The notes below the pieces were generated by a model, which ran no database searches, was not told the DNA's origin, and saw nothing but the letters and a program-made list of their open reading frames with translations. The position numbers and the translations under genes are program-made. From Flavihumibacter fluvii (GTDB lineage: Bacteria; Bacteroidota; Bacteroidia; Chitinophagales; Chitinophagaceae), in NCBI RefSeq assembly GCF_018595675.2, contig NZ_CP092333.1:1822001-1886000 (forward strand): 64,000 nt of DNA, read 5' to 3'. Positions 56,439 to 64,000 of this stretch are shown piece after piece. Within the stretch, counting starts at the first letter, position 1; each line of letters begins with the position of its first letter.

Positions 56439-57211
56439 AATTTAAAATTCGCTGCTAGTAATTCTACCACCAGTTCAGCAGCTGCAGAACCTGAATTTTG
56501 CTGTTGCCCGGTTACCAAATTGCCGTCCCGGATAGCATAAGAAGCAAAAGGAAAAGCTACTTTGAATGTTGTGGCTTGTATTTTCCTGGCTTCATCTTCA
56601 ATTCTATATGGTTGTATTTTTTGCCCTACTGCCTGGTCTGCAATTTCTTCTTCTGCATTGGCAAATCCAGTCCATATTTTTCCCTTTACCAATAATTCAC
56701 CGTCAGATGCTTTCGCTTCTAACAATAATGTGGTTGAGTGGCAGACTGCTGCCGCTGGCTTACCAGCTTCATAAAATGACACAAAGAGTTTTTGCAGGTC
56801 GTTGTTGCCTTTGAATGTATACATCGGGCCCTGTCCGCCAACTAAGAAGATTGCTGCATAATCGGTATGTTTCACTGCTGTCAGCTTCTTCGTGTTATCC
56901 AATAATTTGTTGAACTCAGGCTTTTGCATATATCCCAATGAAATAATGTCGTGAGCTGAATATCCGCTTGCATCTGTAGGATTGGAATACCCATCCATTT
57001 CCAATTTTCCGCCTTCAGTTGAAACCAATTCAATTTCATAGCCGGCCTCTTGAAACACGCGCATCGGATGCGTTAATTCAGCAGCCCAAAATCCGATTGG
57101 CCAGCCTGTTTGTTTTGAAACCGATGGCGAACTTGCTACCATTAAAATTTTACCTTTTGAGGGTGCCCCATGCGGGTGGACGTAACTCAGTCTTTCTTCT
57201 GGATTTTCCAT
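56435..57211 (-). CDS. DJ-1/PfpI-family (Hsp31-like) protein
   Basis: 258-residue type 1 glutamine amidotransferase-like protein. The nucleophile Cys157 sits in the elbow AAAVCHSTTLLLEA, followed by His158; an upstream acid, FWAAELTHP near residue 42, matches the catalytic triad seen in Hsp31/glyoxalase III-like proteins. It may act as a glyoxalase, deglycase-like enzyme or redox-stress protein. Coupled with the bestrophin gene and divergent from an HxlR regulator across 129 bases, which probably controls it. Confidence 0.88.
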   Translation of the reverse strand: MENPEERLSYVHPHGAPSKGKILMVASSPSVSKQTGWPIGFWAAELTHPMRVFQEAGYEIELVSTEGGKLEMDGYSNPTDASGYSAHDIISLGYMQKPEFNKLLDNTKKLTAVKHTDYAAIFLVGGQGPMYTFKGNNDLQKLFVSFYEAGKPAAAVCHSTTLLLEAKASDGELLVKGKIWTGFANAEEEIADQAVGQKIQPYRIEDEARKIQATTFKVAFPFASYAIRDGNLVTGQQQNSGSAAAELVVELLAANFKL

Positions 57212-57267
57212 TGCCTTGTATATCTATTGTTATGATGATATAGCAAATTTTAGAACATATACTATCT

Positions 57268-57318
57268 TTACCAATATACTTACCAATAATAGTGATACTC
57301 ACTTTTAGGAAAGTATCA
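57268..57318. promoter_or_regulatory. Repeat-rich region between the HxlR and DJ-1/PfpI genes
   Basis: TTACCAATA occurs twice as a direct repeat 12 bases apart (57268-57276 and 57280-57288). Further right, TGATACT (57293-57299) and AGTATCA (57312-57318) form a perfect inverted repeat with a 12-base spacer. Both sit in the 129-base gap between divergent genes and are good operator candidates for the HxlR protein. Confidence 0.5.
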
Positions 57319-57340
57319 TCTTAATAAAATGTTTTAAGCA

Positions 57341-57715
57341 ATGCCAGAATTCTTATACAACAACAAACTCTATTATAATCCCGTCGAATTTGCGATGGAT
57401 AGAATAGGCGGAACTTGGAAAATGCCCATACTTTGGCGATTAAAAGATAAAGTGATGCGATATGGTGAGCTGAAAAAGGACATGCCGCGCATTACGCACA
57501 AAATGCTCACCAGTCAATTGAGAGAACTCGAAGAAGAAGGCTTCATCAGTCGTGAAGTTTTTCCTGTTGTTCCGCCCAAAGTTGAATACACCATTACCAA
57601 AAGAGGCCAGAAAGCAATTGTAATTGTTGATACAATTCGCAATTACGGATTAGAATTGATGAAAGAATTCGGCGTTGAGCCCGCTAAAATTACAAAACAC
57701 AAAAAAGAGAAATAG
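57341..57715 (+). CDS. HxlR-family transcriptional regulator
   Basis: 124-residue winged helix-turn-helix protein. The HxlR pattern is clear: FAMDRIGGTWKMPILWRLKDKVMRYGELKKDMPRITHKMLTSQLRELEEEGFISREVF. It lacks the usual N-terminal cysteine cluster that senses electrophiles, so it may respond to another signal. It is divergent from the DJ-1/PfpI-bestrophin pair, which it likely controls. Confidence 0.92.
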   Translation: MPEFLYNNKLYYNPVEFAMDRIGGTWKMPILWRLKDKVMRYGELKKDMPRITHKMLTSQLRELEEEGFISREVFPVVPPKVEYTITKRGQKAIVIVDTIRNYGLELMKEFGVEPAKITKHKKEK

Positions 57716-57764
57716 AGAGTTGGCGGCTTTACACGGGATCCCTGCACCCATTTGGAGCGAATAC

Positions 57765-58190
57765 TTATGCATTTTGCAGCTGCTGCATCATTTTCAATTC
57801 ATCTGTCAATCGCCAGTGCGCTGTTATCTTGCCATCTGCTATATACTCAATATTAATTTGGTTTACTTCAATCCTGCGGCCATTGGGTTGCATGCCCCAT
57901 AATTCGCCAAGCAGGGTTCCAGTCATTACGACCCGGGCTACTATCCTATCCTTCGTTATAACCAGGTCCTCAATGGAATAATGCAGGTCAGGAAAACCTT
58001 TACGCATGGCAGCCACAATAGGTTTAAGTCCTTCCGGACCGGGTGGCGGTGTAACTGATCCACCGGGAGAATGATTAAGGTAATTTTCATCCATGATCGT
58101 ATCCAGCAGATCAAGTTCACCGTTATTCCATACCCGGTAAAAATACGTTTCGATAAGTTTTTGGTTCTCCTCAAGAAAGTCCGTGTTCAT
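57765..58190 (-). CDS. SnoaL-like ester cyclase family protein
   Basis: 141-residue cytoplasmic protein with one SnoaL/NTF2-like fold. The opening NQKLIETYFYRVWNNGELDLLDTIMDENYLNHSPGG, with the conserved NH, and later MRKGFPDLHYSIEDLVITKDRIVARVVMTGTLLGELWGMQPNGRR are typical of this ester-cyclase-like group. The function of such stand-alone members is unknown. It is followed by the convergent HxlR gene and preceded by the Crp/Fnr regulator, 81 bases away. Confidence 0.85.
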   Translation of the reverse strand: MNTDFLEENQKLIETYFYRVWNNGELDLLDTIMDENYLNHSPGGSVTPPPGPEGLKPIVAAMRKGFPDLHYSIEDLVITKDRIVARVVMTGTLLGELWGMQPNGRRIEVNQINIEYIADGKITAHWRLTDELKMMQQLQNA

Positions 58191-58271
58191 GTTAAATATT
58201 TTTGATTATTTATTAATGAACAGCAAATTTCCGGCAGGCAGATTTTAAATTCATTCACCCAGGTTAATAAA

Positions 58272-58847
58272 TCAGGCTTTCAGCATTCTTTTCCTAATGC
58301 GGCTTAATGATTGTGGTTTGATTCCCAGGTAAGAAGCTATGTAATATTGAGGTACACGTAGCAACAGCTCTTTACGATTTTGAACAAATTCCCTATATCG
58401 TTGCTGCGGCGAGCTTGAATAAAATGAGATAATATGATTTATAGCATCTGTATAAACGTCCTCCATATGTAACCTGCCAAATCTTTCTCCACTTGAGATG
58501 GTTTTATAGAGTTGCTGGAGCTTTTGGAAGGATATGCAAAGCATTTCGGTATGCTCCAGTGCAATAACATTCTTATGTGATACAGTTTTATTGATAAAAC
58601 TGTCGTAATTACAAATGAATTCATGCTCTTTTGCAAAGTTATGCACCACTTCGGTTCCATTAACCGTTACATAATAGCATACGAGTCCCTTGTTAATGAA
58701 GCCGAGTTCCCTGCAAATTTTCCCTTCCTGCAAAAAAAACTCGCCCTTTACTAATGTCTTTTTATCAAATAAAGTCTCTATCACAGTTATATCGCTATCC
58801 GAAAGTTGTATGTATTGTTTTATGCGATGTATTAGCTGACTGTACAT
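58272..58847 (-). CDS. Crp/Fnr-family transcriptional regulator
   Basis: 191-residue protein with a cyclic-nucleotide-binding-like barrel (KTLVKGEFFLQEGKICRELGFINKGLVCYYVTVNG) and a C-terminal region PQYYIASYLGIKPQSLSRIRKRM that forms the DNA-reading helix-turn-helix. Cysteines for an Fnr-type cluster are not seen. This is the common Bacteroidota group with divergent effector residues. The ATG at 58847 is chosen because a full promoter (58870-58898) lies just upstream; the alternative at 58868 would coincide with the transcription start. Confidence 0.87.
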   Translation of the reverse strand: MYSQLIHRIKQYIQLSDSDITVIETLFDKKTLVKGEFFLQEGKICRELGFINKGLVCYYVTVNGTEVVHNFAKEHEFICNYDSFINKTVSHKNVIALEHTEMLCISFQKLQQLYKTISSGERFGRLHMEDVYTDAINHIISFYSSSPQQRYREFVQNRKELLLRVPQYYIASYLGIKPQSLSRIRKRMLKA

Positions 58848-58869
58848 TACCAAAACTTTTTGGTCCACA

Positions 58870-58898
58870 CAAAAATATAAACATACTTATATACTCAA
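58870..58898 (-). promoter_or_regulatory. Bacteroidota-type promoter of the Crp/Fnr gene
   Basis: On the minus strand TTG (58896-58898) and TATTTTTG (58870-58877, full TAnnTTTG match) are separated by 18 bases. The start codon of the regulator follows 22 bases downstream. Confidence 0.5.
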
Positions 58899-59105
58899 CT
58901 GAGGTTTTTTGGCGTCTTTTAAAAGGCTAAACTGCCAGTCAGCAGGCCAATGGGTAAACCACAACAGGCCAGCAATCATTTTCCAGAATCAGGAAAAAAC
59001 GCAATTAACCTGCCTTGTTACTCTGGCTTAAAGTGTACCGGATGATGAGAGGACCTCATTGTGGTAAAACCATCTGATCTGGTAGAACCGTCCGGGCGGG
59101 ATATA

Positions 59106-59846
59106 TTATTTTCTTATTGATAGTGTATCTGACATAAGATTCAATTTATACAATGATTTTTTCTTATGATTTATTACCATACCAAACAGCGGTTCGGTAC
59201 TATAGCTGTCTGCTGGTGACGTACCAAGGAACATCCGGTATCCCTTGCCTCCGGCAAAAAAACCTGTCTCACCATCTTCCATTACTGAAATGCCGGTGGC
59301 ATCTGTTCCGTTTTCACCATCAAGGGCCATAACCACCCTATTTTGCTTATCTCCCACGTTGATTACGCCAATACCGCCTCGTTCAAATCCTTCATTATCG
59401 CAGAAAATAAGACCAGTTTGTTTACCAATTCGCGGGCCGATATTGGCATCAGGCACTCCATCTCCTAAACAGACCTTATCATAACCCTGTTCATCCAGGA
59501 TAAGTATTCCGTTAGCCTGGTGATTGTAATCCTGGTACCATTTCATATACTGGTTAGCATTTCCAAATCGCTGCGACCAAAGCGCCCTCACCCGGGCCGT
59601 ATCAGTACGCACCCGGTTACTGGCCTGGGGTAAAGGTGCACCAATCAATATTCTTTCCCTACCATGATCATCAACAATTACAATACCTTTTACCCGCAAT
59701 ATTTTATTATCGCCGGTCTCTTTGAATGACAACAGAAATTGCGACAAAAAAGCCAATACCAGCAATGTTGCAAAGATCATTACCTTATTCAAAAGTTTTT
59801 TTTGATGATCTAACTGACGTTGCAGTGATTCGATTTGAGCGTTCAT
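59106..59846 (-). CDS. Hypothetical membrane-anchored protein
   Basis: 246-residue protein that I do not recognise. It begins with a short amphipathic or coiled-coil stretch (IESLQRQLDHQKKLLNK), then one membrane helix (VMIFATLLVLAFLSQFLL, about 21-38). The outside part has repeated beta-like units ending in short phrases such as GIVIVDDHGRERILIG, GILILDEQGYDKVCLG and GIGVINVGDKQNRVVMALDG, spaced roughly 40-60 residues apart. This regular V-D/DE-x-G pattern suggests a repeat domain for surface or periplasmic contacts. Single gene with about 260 bases upstream free of genes and no clear signal. Confidence 0.65.
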   Translation of the reverse strand: MNAQIESLQRQLDHQKKLLNKVMIFATLLVLAFLSQFLLSFKETGDNKILRVKGIVIVDDHGRERILIGAPLPQASNRVRTDTARVRALWSQRFGNANQYMKWYQDYNHQANGILILDEQGYDKVCLGDGVPDANIGPRIGKQTGLIFCDNEGFERGGIGVINVGDKQNRVVMALDGENGTDATGISVMEDGETGFFAGGKGYRMFLGTSPADSYSTEPLFGMVINHKKKSLYKLNLMSDTLSIRK

Positions 59847-60012
59847 ATTTATCCGGTTTTTAAAATCGATGTAAGAACCCTAATTATTTCATATTTATAT
59901 AAAAGAAAAGTATGAATTGTATAAATCCTCGCATGAATTGTTGCCGATCAGACTTTAGTTGCCCGGATGCAAACTTAGATTGTTATTACCCTTGCTGCGC
60001 AGGCACAGCAGG

Positions 60013-61566
60013 TCACCAGGTTCGTTCATACACGATCTTTCCGTCTATCATAGTTAATACACTTTCTGTAGCGGGCAACCGGTCAGCCGGAATGGAAAAA
60101 ATATCCTGAGATAAAACTACAAGGTCTGCCAGCATCCCTTTTGTTAGTGTTCCTTTCTCCTTTTCCCTGAATTCAGCAAATGCATTTGTTTTGGTATAAG
60201 TAATAACAGCTTGTTCCCTCGTAATATTCTCTTCAGGTTTAGTTTGTTGCGTAGTAATAACCATGATGTCCCAAAAAGGATTAATGGTGCCGTCAGGAGC
60301 AACCCCAACCAGTATATCATCCCGCAGAAGGGAACGTATCGGGCTTCCCATGTTGTATTTAGGCGTATGCATTATGAGAATACCATAATCCCTCAATAGC
60401 TTGCGCTGTTCACTATCCGGATAGCCTATCATATTGTGTTCTACCCTAACTCTCAAAGGACGCCATTGTTCAGCAGTTCCGGATTCTTTAATCAGTTTAA
60501 GCAGAACACCAAAGGCACTGTCGCCGGAGATGTGCATCATTAGCTGCCGCTTTGTTATAAGAGCTTCCTTAAGTATTCTTTTCAGAGTATCCACCGTAAA
60601 GTTCAGGGGACCAAAGTGATTAATCATATACTTTACACCAGATATGGTACTCATGGATGTGGGATGTACTTCAGTTAGTGGCCATTCAGATAGTTGCCTT
60701 CCTTCGTGTGTTGCATTTAGCCAGGCTACAATCCTAAGCCGCTGTGGAATAGATGCCTCTTTCAAAATAGCCGTAATCGTTGTATAGGAAAAGGAAGAAC
60801 CGAAAAACAAAGTTGATGTGATGCCGCCTTTCAGTTGCTCTTTTCCAAAATCTTCCATCATTTTTTTTACAGCGCCTGGATATGCTTTGGCAATGGCATG
60901 CCAGAATGCTATTTGCGCATTCTCGTGAGCTGATACAATTTTCCCTTCGCCATTTCGTACATACCAGCCTCCTACCGGGTCTTTCAGATCATCACCCAGT
61001 CCAGCCGCTTCCAAACATTTTTGATTTACAACAATACCGTGGCCCCACCAAACCTGCAAGGCAACCGGATTATTGGGTGCCATACTGTCTAAGGAATGCC
61101 GTAAGCTGGTGTCATGAAAAATCCTATTTCCTATCATTCCTGCTATCCACTCACCGGGTTTTGCTTTTTGTAAAAGTCTCGCAATGGAGTCAAGCACAGC
61201 GGCTTTAGGCAGCCCGTCCCAGTTTAAATCACGATCATCAGTTGTTTCATATCTCAAAGGAGCGGGACTTTGTTGAAAAGCTGCATGATCATGCTGGTCG
61301 TTAAAACCTGGCACGACTGTTTTTCCTTTCAAATCAATTTGCTTTGTTTTTGAAGATGCTAACTTTTCTATAGTGGCATCGCTTCCTGTTGCTAAAATTT
61401 TATTGCCTTTAATAGCAATTGCCTGAACAAATAATTTGCTGGTGTCGGAGGTAAAGATTTTCCCATTGGTTAAAATGAGATCGGCAGACTGTCCACTTAG
61501 ATTTTCCCGGCCGATAAGTGATAAACAACAAACTGTAATAAAATAGTGGAAGAAAACCTTAGTCAT
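60013..61566 (-). CDS. YtcJ-like amidohydrolase
   Basis: 517-residue metal-dependent hydrolase with an N-terminal signal peptide (VFFHYFITVCCLSLIG). The amidohydrolase-3 layout is present: LILTNGKIFTSD at the start, the metal ligands in GFNDQHDHAAF (HxH type), HISGDSAFGVLLKLI, VEHNMIGYPD and the closing GMLADLVVLSQD. It acts on a C-N bond of an exported or imported compound; the substrate is unknown. The start at 61566 is used because it begins the signal peptide. The adjacent APC permease gene may import the substrate or product. Confidence 0.88.
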   Translation of the reverse strand: MTKVFFHYFITVCCLSLIGRENLSGQSADLILTNGKIFTSDTSKLFVQAIAIKGNKILATGSDATIEKLASSKTKQIDLKGKTVVPGFNDQHDHAAFQQSPAPLRYETTDDRDLNWDGLPKAAVLDSIARLLQKAKPGEWIAGMIGNRIFHDTSLRHSLDSMAPNNPVALQVWWGHGIVVNQKCLEAAGLGDDLKDPVGGWYVRNGEGKIVSAHENAQIAFWHAIAKAYPGAVKKMMEDFGKEQLKGGITSTLFFGSSFSYTTITAILKEASIPQRLRIVAWLNATHEGRQLSEWPLTEVHPTSMSTISGVKYMINHFGPLNFTVDTLKRILKEALITKRQLMMHISGDSAFGVLLKLIKESGTAEQWRPLRVRVEHNMIGYPDSEQRKLLRDYGILIMHTPKYNMGSPIRSLLRDDILVGVAPDGTINPFWDIMVITTQQTKPEENITREQAVITYTKTNAFAEFREKEKGTLTKGMLADLVVLSQDIFSIPADRLPATESVLTMIDGKIVYERTW

Positions 61567-61741
61567 ATCAGGAAATTTTAAATTTTTCCAAATAAACTTT
61601 CGATCAACGATCAGGTGATCCGGGAGGCAGATTGCCCTCCCATGCAAATTAAAGATACTAAGTTTAGAAATTATTCGTCCGCACTTGACTGCGTTATTTT
61701 ATTGCCTGGTCTTGCCATTGCCGGCAGTGAAGCCTGCTCTT

Positions 61742-63091
61742 TTACTTCAAAATACCGGCAAATGCATTTTTTTGCTTTACCCACCTCGTTAGAAAATAAA
61801 TAACACATATTGCCGCTATGAAAATAAGCGTAGACATAATTTCCCACCTACCCAATCCAGTAAGTATCCAAAGAATAGCCCCGATACCAATTAAAGGAGT
61901 AGCCCATCCACCGGGAGCTTTAAAAAGGTTTTCATCACCCTCCATTTTCTTCTTGCGTAATTTAACAGTAGCTAAAATAACCGCGAGATAAATAATCAAT
62001 ATAATAGCACTTGCCATAACGGCTAATTGCTGAAATCCTCCTGAAATAGAAAAAATAAATATGAGTAAACCATAAGTTATTACAGCAAGGTATGGTGTGG
62101 CATATTTAGGATGAACCCTCGCCAGGAATTGGGGAAATAATCCATCTTTTGCACCTGCAAATAAAGACCGCGGCGTGCATAAAATATCAAGTGTAACATT
62201 TCCAAAACAGGAAAGGGCTGCACAAAACAATAAAATAGTTGCACCAATCGGCCCGATAATCTTATCTGCAACTGCTGCTAAAGGAGCATTTTTAAATAAA
62301 TACATTTGTCCTCCCAGCACACCTTGTGTAACAGTTTGTAAAAGCATATAAACAATCAACACGACTATTCCTGCTATGCAAATACTAAGCGGTACAGCTC
62401 GCTTTGGATTTTTTATTTCCCCACTTGCGCCAAGCGATGTTTCAAATCCTGCAAAAGCAAAAAACAAAATGAGCGTTGTATCAGCAAAACTTCTAAATGA
62501 AGGTAAATGCTCCATACGCAGGTTAGCTGTGTTTACTTCACTGAAGCCGAAAATAATGATACCCAGTAAGGGCAGTAATTTTATAATTGTAATAATTTTT
62601 ACAGCACCTACACCTTGCTTAGCCCCGAATACATTTATCAATATCATAAACACTGTCAGGATAAGGAAAAATCCACCACGTATCAGAGGACTTGAAAAGA
62701 CAGGAAATAAAACATTCAGAGAGTCTGCTATAATATTCATTAATGCGGCGCTGCCGATAATGCCCCATCCAAAAAAATACATCCAGTTAATGATGTAGCC
62801 AGCAAATTCACCAAATGCTGCCTCTACATACGCATAAGAACCACCGCTGGTGGTAATACGACTTCCAATTTCTGCATAGCAGAGCATAATAGCAGCCATG
62901 AGTATACCGCAAAATATATAGGTAAATACACTAAAGGCGCCCAGTTCTGTCCCTACAATTGCAGGAAGTGCGAAAATTCCTGCACCAATTACGCCGCTTA
63001 TGATTGAGAGGGTAAGTGCCGGCACGCCAATAACGCGTTTCAAGCCCTCATCTGAGTTCGCAGTTGGTAAGGTTACCTGGGGATTGTTCAA
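61742..63091 (-). CDS. APC-superfamily amino acid permease
   Basis: 449-residue inner-membrane transporter with about twelve helices. The opening signature is ISGVIGAGIFALPAIVGTELGAFSVF, followed by GSRITTSGGSYAYVEAAFGEFAGYIINWMYFFGWG and FAGFETSLGASGEIKNPKRAVPLSICIAG, all typical of APC permeases. It carries an amino acid or amine; the exact substrate is unknown. It is 176 bases from the amidohydrolase gene on the same strand, with a GC-rich hairpin between them (61622-61641) that may separate the transcripts. Confidence 0.92.
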   Translation of the reverse strand: MNNPQVTLPTANSDEGLKRVIGVPALTLSIISGVIGAGIFALPAIVGTELGAFSVFTYIFCGILMAAIMLCYAEIGSRITTSGGSYAYVEAAFGEFAGYIINWMYFFGWGIIGSAALMNIIADSLNVLFPVFSSPLIRGGFFLILTVFMILINVFGAKQGVGAVKIITIIKLLPLLGIIIFGFSEVNTANLRMEHLPSFRSFADTTLILFFAFAGFETSLGASGEIKNPKRAVPLSICIAGIVVLIVYMLLQTVTQGVLGGQMYLFKNAPLAAVADKIIGPIGATILLFCAALSCFGNVTLDILCTPRSLFAGAKDGLFPQFLARVHPKYATPYLAVITYGLLIFIFSISGGFQQLAVMASAIILIIYLAVILATVKLRKKKMEGDENLFKAPGGWATPLIGIGAILWILTGLGRWEIMSTLIFIAAICVIYFLTRWVKQKNAFAGILK

Positions 63092-63303
63092 ATTTTATTG
63101 CAGAAACAGATTTCTGAATCTATCGTGAATATAACTTTATTTGTTAATGAAACATCTAAACGTCATGCCTGAATTTATATGCAATCTCAAAAAGCAGACC
63201 ATTTACATTAACCTGGACGTTCGCAGACAGTCCCAATATTATCGCCTCAATACGTTGCTTGTTCACATTTAATTCCATGCTATTAGCTGGCAGTTATAAT
63301 TTG

Positions 63304-63669
63304 CTAGGTACTCCGTAAAATCTTCTCCATCTTTCTGCCTTTCGCCAACTCATCCACCAACTTGTCTAAGTACCGGACTTTCTGAGTTAAGGCATTGCTA
63401 ATATTCTCAATACGATACCCACAGATTACACCTGTAATGAGGTGTGCATTTGGATGTAATGTTGCCTGCTGGAAGAAAGTTTCAAAATTTACTTTTTGAT
63501 TAATTAGGTCCTGCAGTTGATTGCTGTCGAAGCCGGTTAGCCATTCAATTACCTGGTGCAATTCTTCTTTTGTCCTGCCTTTCTTCTCCACTTTTGCGAG
63601 GTACAAAGGATAAACTGAAGCAAAGGTCAATTTTGCAACACGTTCATTGTGCTGTTTAGTTTCGTTCAT
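63304..63669 (-). CDS. DUF2200 family protein
   Basis: 121-residue cytoplasmic protein of the DUF2200 family. The characteristic segments are KLTFASVYPLYLAKVEKKGRTKEELHQVIEWLTGFD, FETFFQQATLHPNAHLITGVICGYRIE and VRYLDKLVDELAKGRKMEKILR. It has full family length. The function of DUF2200 is not known, though it is widespread and often borne on accessory regions. It lies 27 bases after the truncated PQQ dehydrogenase gene. Confidence 0.92.
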   Translation of the reverse strand: MNETKQHNERVAKLTFASVYPLYLAKVEKKGRTKEELHQVIEWLTGFDSNQLQDLINQKVNFETFFQQATLHPNAHLITGVICGYRIENISNALTQKVRYLDKLVDELAKGRKMEKILRST

Positions 63670-63696
63670 GACTTTTATTTTAGGGTAAATTGATCA

Positions 63697-64000
63697 CTAA
63701 TTCAATTTTTCTTTATACTCAATTCGTTCGCTTAATGAAGTATGTAATTCTTGATCGTGACAGCTGCGGCAATTGGCATCATATAATAGTTGCCCGTTGC
63801 TGATTTCAGCAGCTGATGCGGAAACCGGAAGTTGAATGAGTTCTTTGGGTTTTGTCGTATAAAATCCGGAATATGTTTCTTTTGCATCCAGGGCGAAGGT
63901 GAAAATTGTGCCCGGGTAATTTTCCTTTGTGAACCTTACCCGATAGCCCGGATTGCCACCCCAACCGACCGCAATGGAAACATACTGCTTTTTACCATCA
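63697..64000 (-). CDS. PQQ-dependent dehydrogenase, C-terminal part with partial haem-c domain
   Basis: Open frame that enters from beyond the right edge and stops at 63697. The visible 100 residues start with DGKKQYVSIAVGWGGNPGYRV, the last beta-propeller blade of PQQ-dependent alcohol/sugar dehydrogenases. A linker follows, and then NGQLLYDANCRSCH, a haem-c attachment site. Only 19 residues remain after the CxxCH, so the cytochrome c domain (normally 70-90 residues with a distal Met) is cut short. The gene may be a decayed or recombined copy. The upstream part is outside the window. Confidence 0.75.
   Translation of the reverse strand, partial: DGKKQYVSIAVGWGGNPGYRVRFTKENYPGTIFTFALDAKETYSGFYTTKPKELIQLPVSASAAEISNGQLLYDANCRSCHDQELHTSLSERIEYKEKLN

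Noticed and set aside
59912-60109. Cysteine-rich 65-aa frame on the plus strand
   Set aside because: It runs into the opposite strand of the amidohydrolase gene and has no ribosome site or homologue I recognise; the Cys content is probably chance.
61622-61641. GC-rich hairpin between the amidohydrolase and APC permease genes
   Set aside because: The stem GGGAGG/CCTCCC is real, but no T run follows on either strand, and the position, 100 bases past the APC stop, gives no clear role. It is mentioned with the APC gene but not called as a terminator.

Overview
The window reads as one stretch of chromosome from a Bacteroidota bacterium, most likely a Chitinophagaceae relative (Chitinophaga, Niastella or Flavihumibacter type). 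The evidence is a SusC/SusD pair, DUF4270 and DUF5686 proteins, a half-length glycogen synthase beside panC, Bacteroidota-type promoter boxes (TAnnTTTG), weak Shine-Dalgarno sequences and many short lipoprotein signals. No tRNA, rRNA, CRISPR array, insertion sequence or phage gene was recognised. No gene-free stretch exceeds about 300 bases.

Region 1 (1-8.8 kb, minus strand) is a nutrient-uptake locus. A probable operon runs AhpD-like A, MFS transporter, AhpD-like B, AhpD-like C, SusC, SusD, then a terminator and a GH172/DUF2961 gene broken by a frameshift in an A9 tract. Three paralogous thiol proteins of the carboxymuconolactone decarboxylase/AhpD family packed around an MFS carrier and a SusCD pair is the most unusual gene arrangement here. 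An imperfect 26-bp palindrome lies in its leader.

Region 2 (8.8-37.8 kb) is mostly ordinary core chromosome: cold-shock protein, Gfo/Idh/MocA oxidoreductases, class IV aminotransferase, GH63-like glycosidase, a MutS2-like protein without an Smr domain, trhO, a DUF5686 outer-membrane protein, penicillin acylase, bioF, miaE, GSCFA, HMG-CoA lyase, rlmB, metK, DUF4270, a GT5 half-protein, panC-panD, a flippase-like membrane protein and rfaE2. It also holds several small surprises: a histidine-kinase tail remnant, a 30-aa membrane peptide, two heptamer tandem repeats placed just after stop codons, an inverted pair of DnaA-box-like sites and a CBM48-HhH fusion.

Region 3 (37.9-50.2 kb) looks accessory. 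An AraC regulator is divergent from a long plus-strand run of exported enzymes: four alpha/beta hydrolases, twin NTF2-like proteins, a lipoprotein flavodoxin, a two-domain CMD protein, a cupin lipoprotein, an internally deleted aldo/keto reductase, cytochrome c and a two-subunit molybdenum hydroxylase. Together they suggest periplasmic hydrolysis and oxidation of an organic compound.

Region 4 (50.2-64 kb) appears more AT-rich and mixed: a LysR regulator divergent from a Thermus-type isocitrate dehydrogenase followed by two small paralogous proteins, a DUF885 lipoprotein, an HxlR regulator divergent from a DJ-1/PfpI-bestrophin pair, a Crp/Fnr regulator, a YtcJ-like amidohydrolase, an APC permease, DUF2200, and a PQQ dehydrogenase that runs off the right edge with its terminal haem-c domain cut short.
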